Below, in pieces: positions 15,042 through 21,843 of a stretch of DNA of 37,810 nucleotides. How positions within the stretch are numbered: position 1 is the first letter of the stretch; every line of letters starts with the position of its first letter. Source of the stretch: Bacillota bacterium (GTDB lineage: Bacteria; Bacillota; Clostridia; Oscillospirales; Ruminococcaceae); NCBI GenBank assembly GCA_023443315.1, contig JAEZVA010000099.1:1-37810 (forward strand), given 5' to 3'. The position numbers and the translations under genes are program-made. Below the pieces are notes generated by a model. It saw only the letters and a list, made by a program, of their open reading frames with translations. It ran no database searches and was not told the DNA's origin.

Positions 15042-15076
15042 GCGAGAAGTAACAGGGCGTCAGAAGGGAGGACAAC

Positions 15077-15418
15077 ATGAGCGAAAAAAAGATAGAAAGC
15101 TATCTTAGGCAGCGGGTAAAAGAACTAGGGGGGAAAGCCTATAAATTCGTTTCACCTGGAAACAAAGGCGTTCCCGACAGGCTAATCGGACTGCCTGGCA
15201 ATAGGATTATATTTACTGGAATAAAATCACCCGGAGAGATACCCACAAAACTACAGAGATATAAACACCGCGAAATGCGCGCCCTTGGAATGATCGTTTT
15301 CGGGTGCGTAGACACCAAAGAAAAAGTGGATCGTTTAATTGGTGCACTTAGTGGGACGCAACTTAATCAGATACTTGCATCCGGATGTCTGGACGATTTA
15401 GAGGTGAAAGACCGATGA
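15077..15418 (+). CDS. VRR-NUC domain protein, catalytic Glu replaced
   Basis: A 113-residue protein matching the stand-alone phage VRR-NUC nucleases (PD-(D/E)XK fold): GGKAYKFVSPGNKGVPDRLIGLPGNRIIF gives the catalytic Asp34 in PD, and the ExK motif should follow as E-x-K. Here that site reads TGIKSPG, so Gly48 (GGA) stands where Glu (GAA/GAG) is expected, while Lys50 is kept. A one-base change could cause this and would be expected to abolish nuclease activity. Normal versions act as structure-specific nucleases on replication or recombination intermediates. GGGAGGA precedes the ATG, and the 3' end overlaps the SNF2 gene by 4 nt. Confidence 0.85.
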   Translation: MSEKKIESYLRQRVKELGGKAYKFVSPGNKGVPDRLIGLPGNRIIFTGIKSPGEIPTKLQRYKHREMRALGMIVFGCVDTKEKVDRLIGALSGTQLNQILASGCLDDLEVKDR

Positions 15419-16788
15419 AGTATGTACCTCACCCCTATCAGGCTTACTGCATTGAGCGCATTATCAACGACGCTGCGCTTGGGATGTTTTTGGACATGGG
15501 ATTAGGCAAGACGGTTATCACCCTAACGGCTATCGCTGACTTGAAATACAACCGCTTTGCCGTCCGCCGCGTTTTGGTAATCGCCCCTAAAAAAGTCGCT
15601 GAAGCCACTTGGAGCAAAGAGGCGGCTAAGTGGGATCACCTGCACCTGTTGCGTATCGTTACGGTGTTGGGCAGTGAGCAACGACGCATCAGGGCGCTGA
15701 ACACCCCAGCGGATATCTGGATTATCAACCGTGAGAACGTGCAGTGGCTGGTGGACTACTACCGCAATTCATGGCCGTTTGACATGGTCGTTATCGACGA
15801 ATCGTCGAGCTTCAAAAACCATCAAGCGAAGCGGTTTAAGTCCCTTAAGTGGGTACGACCACACATCAACCGCATTGTGGAGCTGACCGGTACCCCCGCC
15901 CCTAACGGACTGATTGACCTATGGGCGCAGATTTACCTACTTGATGGCGGTCAGCGCCTTGGCAAAACAATTACAGGCTTTCGCGAGAGATATTTCAGCC
16001 CGGATCAGCGTAATGCGACTACGATTTTTAGTTACAAACCCAAGGACGGTTCAGACAACGCAATACAGAGCCTGATCGGCGACATCTGCGTCAGCATGAA
16101 AGCGGAGGACTACCTGCAGCTGCCGGACGTAGTGATTGACAACATCCCTGTGGTGCTGGACCCGAAAGCACAAAAACAGTACGACGAGCTGGAACGCGAG
16201 ATGCTTCTGCAGGTAGACGAGGACACCATCGAAGCACCCTTTGCGGCGTCACTCTCTAACAAGCTGCTGCAGCTTTGCAACGGCGCTGCGTACGATGCGG
16301 ACCATCGCGTGATAGACATTCACCAGTGCAAAATCGAGGCGTTCATGGAGCTTGTGGAGCAACTAAACGGACAGCCAGCGCTTGTGTTTTACAACTTCCA
16401 GCACGACCTTACCCGGCTTGAATCTGCGCTGTCCAAAACCAAACTGCGTGTGCGCAGACTATCCACTCCGCAGGATGAAACCGACTGGAACAACCGGCAG
16501 ATCGATATCCTTCTTGCGCACCCCGCCTCCTGTGCCTACGGACTCAACCTGCAGGACGGCGGTAATCACGTTGTGTGGTTCGGTCTGAACTGGTCGTTAG
16601 AACTATACCAGCAAGCAAACAAGCGCCTGCACCGTCAAGGGCAGACGCAGAAGGTTATCATACACCACCTTGCGGTCGTCGGAGGTCGCGACGAAGATGT
16701 CGTCGCCGCGTTGGGAGATAAGGGAGCGACGCAAGACCATCTGATCAACAGCCTCAAGGCAAGAATCGAGAAAGTGAAAGGAGCGTGA
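15415..16788 (+). CDS. SNF2-family phage helicase
   Basis: A 457-residue superfamily 2 translocase. It has Q-motif-like HPYQ (residues 6-9), Walker A DMGLGKT (27-33), Walker B DESS (about 128-131), motif III LTGTPAPNG (about 157) and the motif V/VI region GLNLQDGG...WSLELYQQANKRLHRQGQ (about 375-410). These lone SNF2 proteins are regular members of Firmicutes phage replication modules and probably remodel protein-DNA complexes or forks. The start at 15415 (ATGA overlap with the VRR-NUC stop) was preferred over an in-frame ATG 30 nt upstream inside that gene. Confidence 0.95.
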   Translation: MKYVPHPYQAYCIERIINDAALGMFLDMGLGKTVITLTAIADLKYNRFAVRRVLVIAPKKVAEATWSKEAAKWDHLHLLRIVTVLGSEQRRIRALNTPADIWIINRENVQWLVDYYRNSWPFDMVVIDESSSFKNHQAKRFKSLKWVRPHINRIVELTGTPAPNGLIDLWAQIYLLDGGQRLGKTITGFRERYFSPDQRNATTIFSYKPKDGSDNAIQSLIGDICVSMKAEDYLQLPDVVIDNIPVVLDPKAQKQYDELEREMLLQVDEDTIEAPFAASLSNKLLQLCNGAAYDADHRVIDIHQCKIEAFMELVEQLNGQPALVFYNFQHDLTRLESALSKTKLRVRRLSTPQDETDWNNRQIDILLAHPASCAYGLNLQDGGNHVVWFGLNWSLELYQQANKRLHRQGQTQKVIIHHLAVVGGRDEDVVAALGDKGATQDHLINSLKARIEKVKGA

Positions 16789-16793
16789 ACCAA

Positions 16794-17291
16794 ATGCCTA
16801 AACTACTAACGATAATCCTAACCATCGCCGCCATCACAATCCTCCTGACCATCACCGCCTACGCATCCCCCACGGACGACATCACAGCGCCATATGATAC
16901 CCCTACCGAGGAGCAGCTTGCCGGAGCCCTACGGCATGACCTCGTACAATATGCCGGCGCCTACCTCGAGGCAGCGGAGCGGCACGGTATCAACGTGTAT
17001 TTCTTGGTCTCTAAGGATGCCCTTGAATCAGGCTGGGGGCGGTACCGAGCCGCACCCAACAACCTCGGCGGCTGGACGGCTGACGACGGCGGGTACATGG
17101 CGTTTGCATCGGTCGAGGACTACATAGACCACACCGCGCGTAATCTCCGCGATATGTATCTGTCGCCCGAGGGGATATATCATACCGGCTACACACTGGC
17201 GGACGTTGGGTATTTCTACAACGGGTCAGATGCGTGGGTGGAGGCTGTGGCGGGGATTTGGCGGACGGTTGAGAGGAGGTGTGATATATGA
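16794..17291 (+). CDS. Secreted glucosaminidase-like cell wall hydrolase
   Basis: A 165-residue protein with a signal peptide (hydrophobic residues 4-22, likely cleavage after AYA at 24). It has a short glucosaminidase/lysozyme-like domain: NVYFLVSKDALESGWG, with the probable catalytic Glu78, then NNLGGW and the FASVEDYIDHTARNL segment typical of FlgJ/Lyz2-type domains. It would cut the glycan strand of peptidoglycan outside the membrane. Its place among replication genes, not with lysis genes, is unusual. AGGAG lies 10 nt before this ATG; a GTG at 16785 is only 1 nt from that site and was not chosen. Confidence 0.85.
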   Translation: MPKLLTIILTIAAITILLTITAYASPTDDITAPYDTPTEEQLAGALRHDLVQYAGAYLEAAERHGINVYFLVSKDALESGWGRYRAAPNNLGGWTADDGGYMAFASVEDYIDHTARNLRDMYLSPEGIYHTGYTLADVGYFYNGSDAWVEAVAGIWRTVERRCDI

Positions 17292-17695
17292 CGGCAAAAC
17301 AATATCTTTGCAGATACCAGGAGATTAACCGAGAAATTGATGCGCTGGTCGAGGATTGCGCCCGCCTTCGCAGTCTCGCCGAGCGCGTTGGATGTGGACA
17401 GCTGAGTGATACGCCTCGTGGAGGTAGTACTGATCCATTCGCAAAGTTTACTCATGCCGTGGAGCTAATCATCGCCAAGGAGGCGGAGATTGATCAAATG
17501 ATTGACGCCATGATGACTGTCCGAGGCGAGATTGAGGCGAAAATCGATACTGTATCCGATGCCACCCTGCGTACACTGCTACGATACCGGTACATATGTG
17601 GTTGGACTTGGGAGCGGATAGCAGTGGAGATGGATTATAGCTATATGCACATTTGTAGGCTACACGGGAAGGTTCTTGCCGAAATAAAGTTGTGA
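17288..17695 (+). CDS. Sigma-70 region 4-like late regulator (DUF1492/ArpU-type)
   Basis: A 135-residue protein with an N-terminal coiled coil (about 1-95) and a C-terminal helix-turn-helix (LRTLLRYRYICGWTWERIAVEMDYSYMHICRLHGKVL), as in the DUF1492/RinA/ArpU-type phage regulators. These bind near late promoters and turn on packaging and structural genes. Its position as the last gene before the cargo and terminase region fits that role. The ATG overlaps the glucosaminidase stop (ATGA). Confidence 0.88.
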   Translation: MTAKQYLCRYQEINREIDALVEDCARLRSLAERVGCGQLSDTPRGGSTDPFAKFTHAVELIIAKEAEIDQMIDAMMTVRGEIEAKIDTVSDATLRTLLRYRYICGWTWERIAVEMDYSYMHICRLHGKVLAEIKL

Positions 17696-17815
17696 TAGAA
17701 TGTTATATCGCGCATGAGTACAATGTAAGTATGGACAGTTGCATGAGATGAAGTATAGAAAAGATAACAAACCGCTCAAAATAAATCAACTATTTTTGTG
17801 ATGTTTACCTATTTA

Positions 17816-17840
17816 TTACATTATTACATTGTGCTATATT
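17816..17840 (+). promoter_or_regulatory. Paired TTACATT sites next to a -10-like box
   Basis: TTACATT occurs at 17816-17822 and 17824-17830 (8-bp spacing, like pairs in the array at 14850-14866), followed by an extended -10 candidate TGCTATATT (17832-17840). No good -35 is visible, so transcription may need an activator bound to the repeats. It lies 30 nt upstream of the tiny gene at 17870. The rest of 17696-17869 shows nothing else I can name. Confidence 0.4.
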
Positions 17841-17869
17841 AAAGAAAATAATGGAAGGAGGACACAATC

Positions 17870-17968
17870 ATGTCAAGCACCAAAGGCGGACCACGTGGTC
17901 CTAAGCCGTCTGGTTCTGGCAAACCCTCGCCTTCCGGTCCCGGTGGGTCTAAACCTCAACCCAAATAG
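17870..17968 (+). CDS. 32-residue basic Gly/Pro/Ser-rich peptide
   Basis: The ATG is preceded by GGAAGGAGGA at good spacing, and the stop is followed within 15 nt by a strong terminator, so this is a one-gene unit. The peptide is made of PRGP, KPSGSGKPSPSG and GGSKPQPK-like stretches, with no hydrophobic residues and a high positive charge; it must be disordered. It could bind nucleic acid or an acidic partner. It lies between the late regulator and another short unknown gene. Not recognised. Confidence 0.6.
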   Translation: MSSTKGGPRGPKPSGSGKPSPSGPGGSKPQPK

Positions 17969-17981
17969 CAGCCTCAAAAAA

Positions 17982-18005
17982 ACCGCCCAGAAATGGGCGG
18001 TCTTT
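17982..18005 (+). terminator. Terminator after the small basic peptide
   Basis: ACCGCCCA (17982-17989) pairs with TGGGCGGT (17994-18001) around a 4-nt loop, with an A-run before it and TCTTTCT after it. Confidence 0.8.
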
Positions 18006-18032
18006 CTATAAAAATTCTCCCTAAATGTAGAA

Positions 18033-18056
18033 TTATTACATTAAATGGTGTATAGT
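18033..18056 (+). promoter_or_regulatory. ATTATTACATT site with TATAGT box upstream of 18089 gene
   Basis: The stretch TTATTACATT (18033-18042) repeats the motif seen at 17813-17830. It is followed after 8 nt by TATAGT (18051-18056), a -10 candidate without a clear -35. The two neighbouring short genes therefore have similar upstream signals and may be co-regulated. Confidence 0.35.
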
Positions 18057-18088
18057 GTAAGGTAAGATATTTAGAGGAGGAATCGGGT

Positions 18089-18361
18089 ATGCCAAAAGTT
18101 GGATGGGTGGAAAGAACTATCTTCGAATTAGAAGGTATCAGGGTTGATTTTATTAAAAACGGAAAAAATGTAAGAAGTGAAGTTGATTTGCCATATAATT
18201 ATAGCGCTGAAAAAAGAACGAAGAACTCTGCAAACGTAGCTTTTTTTATAAGCAAGCTACAGAAGCAATTCATGGGATATGACTTCTTGGTTTATGATGG
18301 ATCTGGAAATAAAGCCAGAGGGAACATGCTGCTTGGAAATCTTCGAGATACATATGATTAG
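18089..18361 (+). CDS. Unknown 90-residue phage cargo protein
   Basis: A soluble, mixed-charge protein with a good ribosome site (AGAGGAGGA) and its own terminators downstream. The predicted pattern is beta-rich at the start (RTIFELEGIRVDFIKNGKNV), then a helix (NSANVAFFISKLQKQF) and a strand (YDFLVYDG). There are no cysteines, metal motifs or membrane segments. The DNA is AT-richer than the replication genes, in line with cargo. I do not recognise it. Confidence 0.7.
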   Translation: MPKVGWVERTIFELEGIRVDFIKNGKNVRSEVDLPYNYSAEKRTKNSANVAFFISKLQKQFMGYDFLVYDGSGNKARGNMLLGNLRDTYD

Positions 18362-18374
18362 CAACTCAAGTTTT

Positions 18375-18398
18375 AACCGCCTCCACCCAGAGGCGGTT
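18375..18398 (+). terminator. Hairpin after the 18089 gene
   Basis: AACCGCCT (18375-18382) and AGGCGGTT (18391-18398) form an 8-bp stem with an 8-nt loop, followed by TACTTAT. It is weaker in T-run than the next hairpin and may act with it. Confidence 0.55.
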
Positions 18399-18408
18399 TA
18401 CTTATACC

Positions 18409-18439
18409 AAAAAGACGCCCCTATATGGAGCGTCTTTTT
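18409..18439. terminator. Bidirectional terminator, left copy of a duplicated hairpin
   Basis: AAAAAGACGC (18409-18418) and GCGTCTTTTT (18430-18439) make a 10-bp stem with an 11-nt loop; A-run and T-run allow action on both strands. A nearly identical element is at 20074-20103, at the other side of the Panacea/membrane-protein cassette. Confidence 0.85.
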
Positions 18440-18649
18440 GTATGCACTGAACCCATTTAACCATGTTGGATAGGGAGTAGTTCCCAATTTACTCCTATAT
18501 ACCACCAGTCCAAGCATATATATAGTTTAACCAAGGAATAATGAATGAGGTGGGGGTGATTCATATCATATTATTAGCTCGCTTCATATCGAAATTGATA
18601 AAAAATACAGTAAATTTGTTTGATAATTACAATATAACCAAAAAATCTC

Positions 18650-18678
18650 TTCCAATTTTGCCCAAAGCATGCTACACT
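18650..18678 (+). promoter_or_regulatory. Promoter of the Panacea cassette
   Basis: TTCCAA (18650-18655) and an extended -10 TGCTACACT (TACACT at 18673-18678) are separated by 17 nt. The AAAGGAGGGG ribosome site begins about 10 nt further on, so the leader would be short. Confidence 0.5.
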
Positions 18679-18702
18679 GGAAATGATAAAGGAGGGGTTT
18701 TA

Positions 18703-19134
18703 ATGTCACGTTACAATGTTATTGATATAGCAAACTATGTAGTGAGCAAAAGCCAAGAATATGAAAGCCCCATAACTAACCTGCAACTTCAAAAAATTCT
18801 TTATTTTCTTTGGATAAAATATTATGTTGAAACTGGGTATGAATTATTTGATGAAAATTTTTTTGCGTGGCAATTAGGTCCTGTTATACCGCAAATATAT
18901 ATGGAGTATCGAGATTACGGAAGCCAGCCGATATGCAATGTACAAGCTAAACCAATCATATCCAAAGATGAAAACATCTTAAATCCGTTAATTAAAAAAT
19001 ACTCCCTAACCTCTACCTACGACTTAGTAGAACAAAGCCATATTTCAGGAGGCGCTTGGGACACGATATATCGAAAAGGAAGAGGCGATCGTTATTTAAT
19101 TCCATTTAGCCTCATTAAAGAAAAATGCAGGTGA
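18703..19134 (+). CDS. Panacea (SocA/GepA, DUF4065) domain protein, likely antitoxin
   Basis: A 143-residue protein that matches the Panacea domain along most of its length: YNVIDIANYVVSKSQEY, then SPITNLQLQKILYFLWIKYYV, LFDENFFAWQLGPVIPQIY and MEYRDYG. The domain is known as a promiscuous antitoxin module (PanA) that neutralises many unrelated toxins encoded next door. Here the partner is the membrane protein starting 8 nt downstream. The start at 18703 was chosen for AAAGGAGGGG upstream. No extra DNA-binding domain is visible, so self-regulation is uncertain. The DNA is AT-rich compared with the phage core. Confidence 0.88.
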   Translation: MSRYNVIDIANYVVSKSQEYESPITNLQLQKILYFLWIKYYVETGYELFDENFFAWQLGPVIPQIYMEYRDYGSQPICNVQAKPIISKDENILNPLIKKYSLTSTYDLVEQSHISGGAWDTIYRKGRGDRYLIPFSLIKEKCR

Positions 19135-19141
19135 TGGTTAT

Positions 19142-20053
19142 ATGGCAAACTCTTGCTTCGACCAATATTCTCAGAATATATTAAATGCCACGTTGCGTAA
19201 GCTTTCATCAGAGCTATTAAATGAATCTGAGCTTGAGAAGGCACGTTTGGATTTAGTTAAAATCTATGATATAAAACATTTAAGGCACAGTTATTCACAG
19301 ATTACAAGTTTTGTGATTGATTGCTACAAGGACAATAAAACAGACGTTATATCTACGTTGGATTTGAATATTACCAATTTGTATAGATATGTTGTGGAAA
19401 TGGACGTAGACGGGGAGTACCGCAACTCTGTTTTTAAGCTGACGGATCATATACGACTTGAAATAATAAGGTGTAACTATTACAGAGAAAACGTTGATGC
19501 AACTGAGGATATAAAGCTTAGAATTGACGCGGCATGTGAACAGCTGAAAGACACTTACAAAGACATTGATTTTGGGAATAGCTTCGAACCTTTAAAGAAA
19601 GAATTATCTGAAGCGCGAACTCAACTTGCGAGAGCAAATAGGCTATCAGATAGTATTCAAATGCAAATGGTGTCTGTTTTGGGAATTTTTGCAGCTATAA
19701 TATTGGCTTTCTTTGGTGGATTCTCTTATTTCACAAGCGTTTTTAATAATTTACATAATATCGAATTAACAAAATCAATACTCCTTGCAACGCTGCTCGG
19801 ATTTATTATTTTTAATACCGTCGCCTTTTTATTAGTGGCTGTGTCACATATTATTGAGAGGCCTTTAAAAATTGCATCTGATGAAAAAAATATTTACAAA
19901 TCGATATTTAATCGCGTTAATACTTACATCGCTATAATATTTATCGTGACAATGATGTTGTCATTTTGCTCAAACATGAATAATTACCTCCCGCAAGGCG
20001 ATGAGCAAAAAGGTAGCAGTCCAACAATTTCAGCGCAATCTGCAGAGCCGTAA
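19142..20053 (+). CDS. Three-TM membrane protein, likely toxin/effector partner of the Panacea protein
   Basis: A 303-residue protein. A soluble helical N-terminal part (1-145) and a short coiled coil (about 150-175) lead into three membrane helices at about 177-200 (VSVLGIFAAIILAFFGGFSYF), 212-235 and 260-277, with a polar tail. The first helix resembles a recurring membrane module (ILGIFAxIxLAFxGG) that I recall from membrane proteins of Firmicutes mobile elements. It begins 8 nt after the Panacea gene in the same unit and ends just before a terminator. By the logic of PanAT pairs, it is the probable toxin, acting at the membrane. Alternatives are a superinfection-exclusion or abortive-infection effector. 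No enzymatic motif is visible. Confidence 0.8.
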   Translation: MANSCFDQYSQNILNATLRKLSSELLNESELEKARLDLVKIYDIKHLRHSYSQITSFVIDCYKDNKTDVISTLDLNITNLYRYVVEMDVDGEYRNSVFKLTDHIRLEIIRCNYYRENVDATEDIKLRIDAACEQLKDTYKDIDFGNSFEPLKKELSEARTQLARANRLSDSIQMQMVSVLGIFAAIILAFFGGFSYFTSVFNNLHNIELTKSILLATLLGFIIFNTVAFLLVAVSHIIERPLKIASDEKNIYKSIFNRVNTYIAIIFIVTMMLSFCSNMNNYLPQGDEQKGSSPTISAQSAEP

Positions 20054-20073
20054 ATCGACAATAATCAGTACTT

Positions 20074-20103
20074 AAAAAGACGCCCCACTACGGAGCGTCT
20101 TTT
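20074..20103. terminator. Bidirectional terminator, right copy of the duplicated hairpin
   Basis: AAAAGACGC (20075-20083) and GCGTCTTTT (20095-20103) form a 9-bp stem with an 11-nt loop. About 25 of 30 positions match the hairpin at 18409-18439, with differences only in the loop and last bases. Confidence 0.8.
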
Positions 20104-20141
20104 CCTTTTGTCCAAATCAACACGATTGCGAGGTGGTGGCA

Positions 20142-20606
20142 ATGGCTAAAAGCAAAATCGAACAGTGGCTCACGCCTGAAAATCTAATAAAGCTTGAAGG
20201 CTGGGCGCGCGACGGTTTGACCGATGAGCAGATAGCCACGAAAATCGGCATCAGCCGTTCCACCTTATCGGACTGGAAGGTGAAATACCCGGACATTTCG
20301 GACACCTTAAAAAAGGGAAAAGAAGTTGTCGATGTCAAGGTGGAAAACGCGCTGCTGAAACGAGCGTTAGGTTATAAATACACCGAGGTAACAAGGGAGC
20401 CCACTTTGAATCCGAAGACAGGAAAATTCGAACTGGCGGTGACTAAAACCGTTGTAAAAGAGGTAGTTCCTGATACAACCGCCCAAATATTCTGGCTTAA
20501 AAACCGTAGACCGGATGCGTGGAGGGATAAACAGGACTTCTCTATCAGTGAGATCGAGCGCGTAAAAATCATAGACGATATCCCAAAGGGTGATAACAGT
20601 GAGTAG
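20142..20606 (+). CDS. terS: Terminase small subunit
   Basis: A 154-residue DNA-recognition subunit of the packaging motor. The N-terminal helix-turn-helix (KLEGWARDGLTDEQIATKIGISRSTLSDWK, about 16-45) is followed by an oligomerisation region (VDVKVENALLKRALGYKYTE) and a C-terminal part with TTAQIFWLKNRRPDAWRDKQ, typical of the family. The ATG at 20142 has GAGGTGG upstream at 6-8 nt; a GTG 9 nt earlier lacks this spacing. It overlaps the large subunit start. Confidence 0.9.
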   Translation: MAKSKIEQWLTPENLIKLEGWARDGLTDEQIATKIGISRSTLSDWKVKYPDISDTLKKGKEVVDVKVENALLKRALGYKYTEVTREPTLNPKTGKFELAVTKTVVKEVVPDTTAQIFWLKNRRPDAWRDKQDFSISEIERVKIIDDIPKGDNSE

Positions 20607-21843
20607 CATAAAGCTGACGGAGCTGGTAGCGCCCTCTTTTTATGCCGTCCATCAGGATATCAAGGCGGGTATACACACGCATTACTGGCTTAACGGCGGG
20701 CGCGGAAGCACCAAGTCGTCGTTCGTGAGCATAGAGATTATACTCGGCATGATGGCTGACCCGAAGGCAAACGCGGTGTGTATGCGCAAGGTGGGTCTGT
20801 ACCTCAAAGAAAGTGTCTTTGAGCAGCTGGTGTGGGCAATTGAGAAGCTGGGCGTATCCCACCTGTGGGAGGAGCGGTTAAGCCCCCTTGGTCTCATCTA
20901 CCGCCCCACGGGGCAGCGCATCCTTTTTCGCGGTGCGGACAAACCAAAGAAAATCAAATCGACCAAGGTTTCGAAGGGATATATCAAATACCTTTGGTAC
21001 GAAGAACTGGATGAGTTTGATGGGATGGAGGAAATCCGCACCATCAATCAGTCGCTGATACGCGGCGGCGACCGGTTCTTCGTTTTTTATAGCTATAACC
21101 CACCTAAGAGCGGGCGAAACTGGGTAAACGCTGAGACACTTACCAAGCGGGATGACCGCCTGATACATCAGAGTACATACCTTACCGTGCCTGCTCAATG
21201 GCTAGGGCAGCAGTTTTTAATTGAGGCGGAGCACCTCAAGGCAGCCAAGCCTGAGGCATACCAGCATGAATACTTAGGTGAGATTACGGGTACCGGCGGC
21301 GAAATCTTTACAAACCTGCAGATCCGCGAGATATCGGACGACGAGATTAAGCTGTTCGACCGCATCAAGCGAGGTCTCGACTTTGGGTATGCAATTGACC
21401 CGTTGCATTATACCGTGTGCCACCACAACAAAGGTAAGCGTCGGCTGTATATCTTCGGGGAGATACACAAGGTTGCACTGTCCACTAATGAGGCTGTGCG
21501 GCTGATTAAAGCGGAAAACAGGCTAAATCAACGTATCACTGCAGACAGCGAAGAGCCGCGAACCATCGCAACCATGAAGGGCATGGGACTGAATATCATC
21601 GGGGCTAAGAAAGGCCCCGACAGCGTAGAGCACGGCATTAAGTATCTGCAAGACCTCGAAGCCATCATTATCGACCCCGTGCGTTGTCCTAATACCGCGC
21701 GGGAGTTTACCGGCTACGAGTACGAGCAGGACAAAGAGGGCGGCTTTAAAGCCGATTACCCGGATAAAAACAATCACAGCATCGACGCGGTGCGTTATGC
21801 AATAGAGGACGATATCATCAGGAGAGGGGTGCGGATAGGATAA
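20599..21843 (+). CDS. terL: Terminase large subunit (PBSX/Terminase_3 type)
   Basis: A 414-residue packaging ATPase-nuclease. The ATPase domain has Walker A GGRGSTKSS (residues 33-41) and Walker B/catalytic LWYEELDEF. The RNase H-like nuclease part begins with RGLDFGYAIDP and includes ITADSEEPRTIATMK and NHSIDAVRYAIED, which carry acidic metal ligands. It cuts the concatemer and drives DNA into the prohead. GTG at 20599 was chosen because AAAGGGTGA lies about 7 nt upstream; a GTG at 20590 is also possible. The stop shares one base with the portal start (TAATG). Confidence 0.95.
   Translation: MSSIKLTELVAPSFYAVHQDIKAGIHTHYWLNGGRGSTKSSFVSIEIILGMMADPKANAVCMRKVGLYLKESVFEQLVWAIEKLGVSHLWEERLSPLGLIYRPTGQRILFRGADKPKKIKSTKVSKGYIKYLWYEELDEFDGMEEIRTINQSLIRGGDRFFVFYSYNPPKSGRNWVNAETLTKRDDRLIHQSTYLTVPAQWLGQQFLIEAEHLKAAKPEAYQHEYLGEITGTGGEIFTNLQIREISDDEIKLFDRIKRGLDFGYAIDPLHYTVCHHNKGKRRLYIFGEIHKVALSTNEAVRLIKAENRLNQRITADSEEPRTIATMKGMGLNIIGAKKGPDSVEHGIKYLQDLEAIIIDPVRCPNTAREFTGYEYEQDKEGGFKADYPDKNNHSIDAVRYAIEDDIIRRGVRIG

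Larger units (their letters stand above)
18362..18702. other. AT-rich gap without a gene
   Basis: The stretch holds two hairpins near its left end (listed separately) and a probable promoter near its right end. An in-frame extension of the Panacea gene back to 18541 exists but has no ribosome-site support and crosses the promoter. Nothing else coding is supported between 18440 and 18649. Confidence 0.5.

Noticed and set aside
16785..16787. GTG as start of the glucosaminidase-like gene
   Set aside because: It is only 1 nt from the AGGAG site; the ATG at 16794 has acceptable spacing and gives a normal signal peptide.
18541..18702. 54-residue N-terminal extension of the Panacea protein
   Set aside because: The extension crosses the likely promoter and the strong ribosome site of the ATG at 18703, and the known domain begins right after that ATG.
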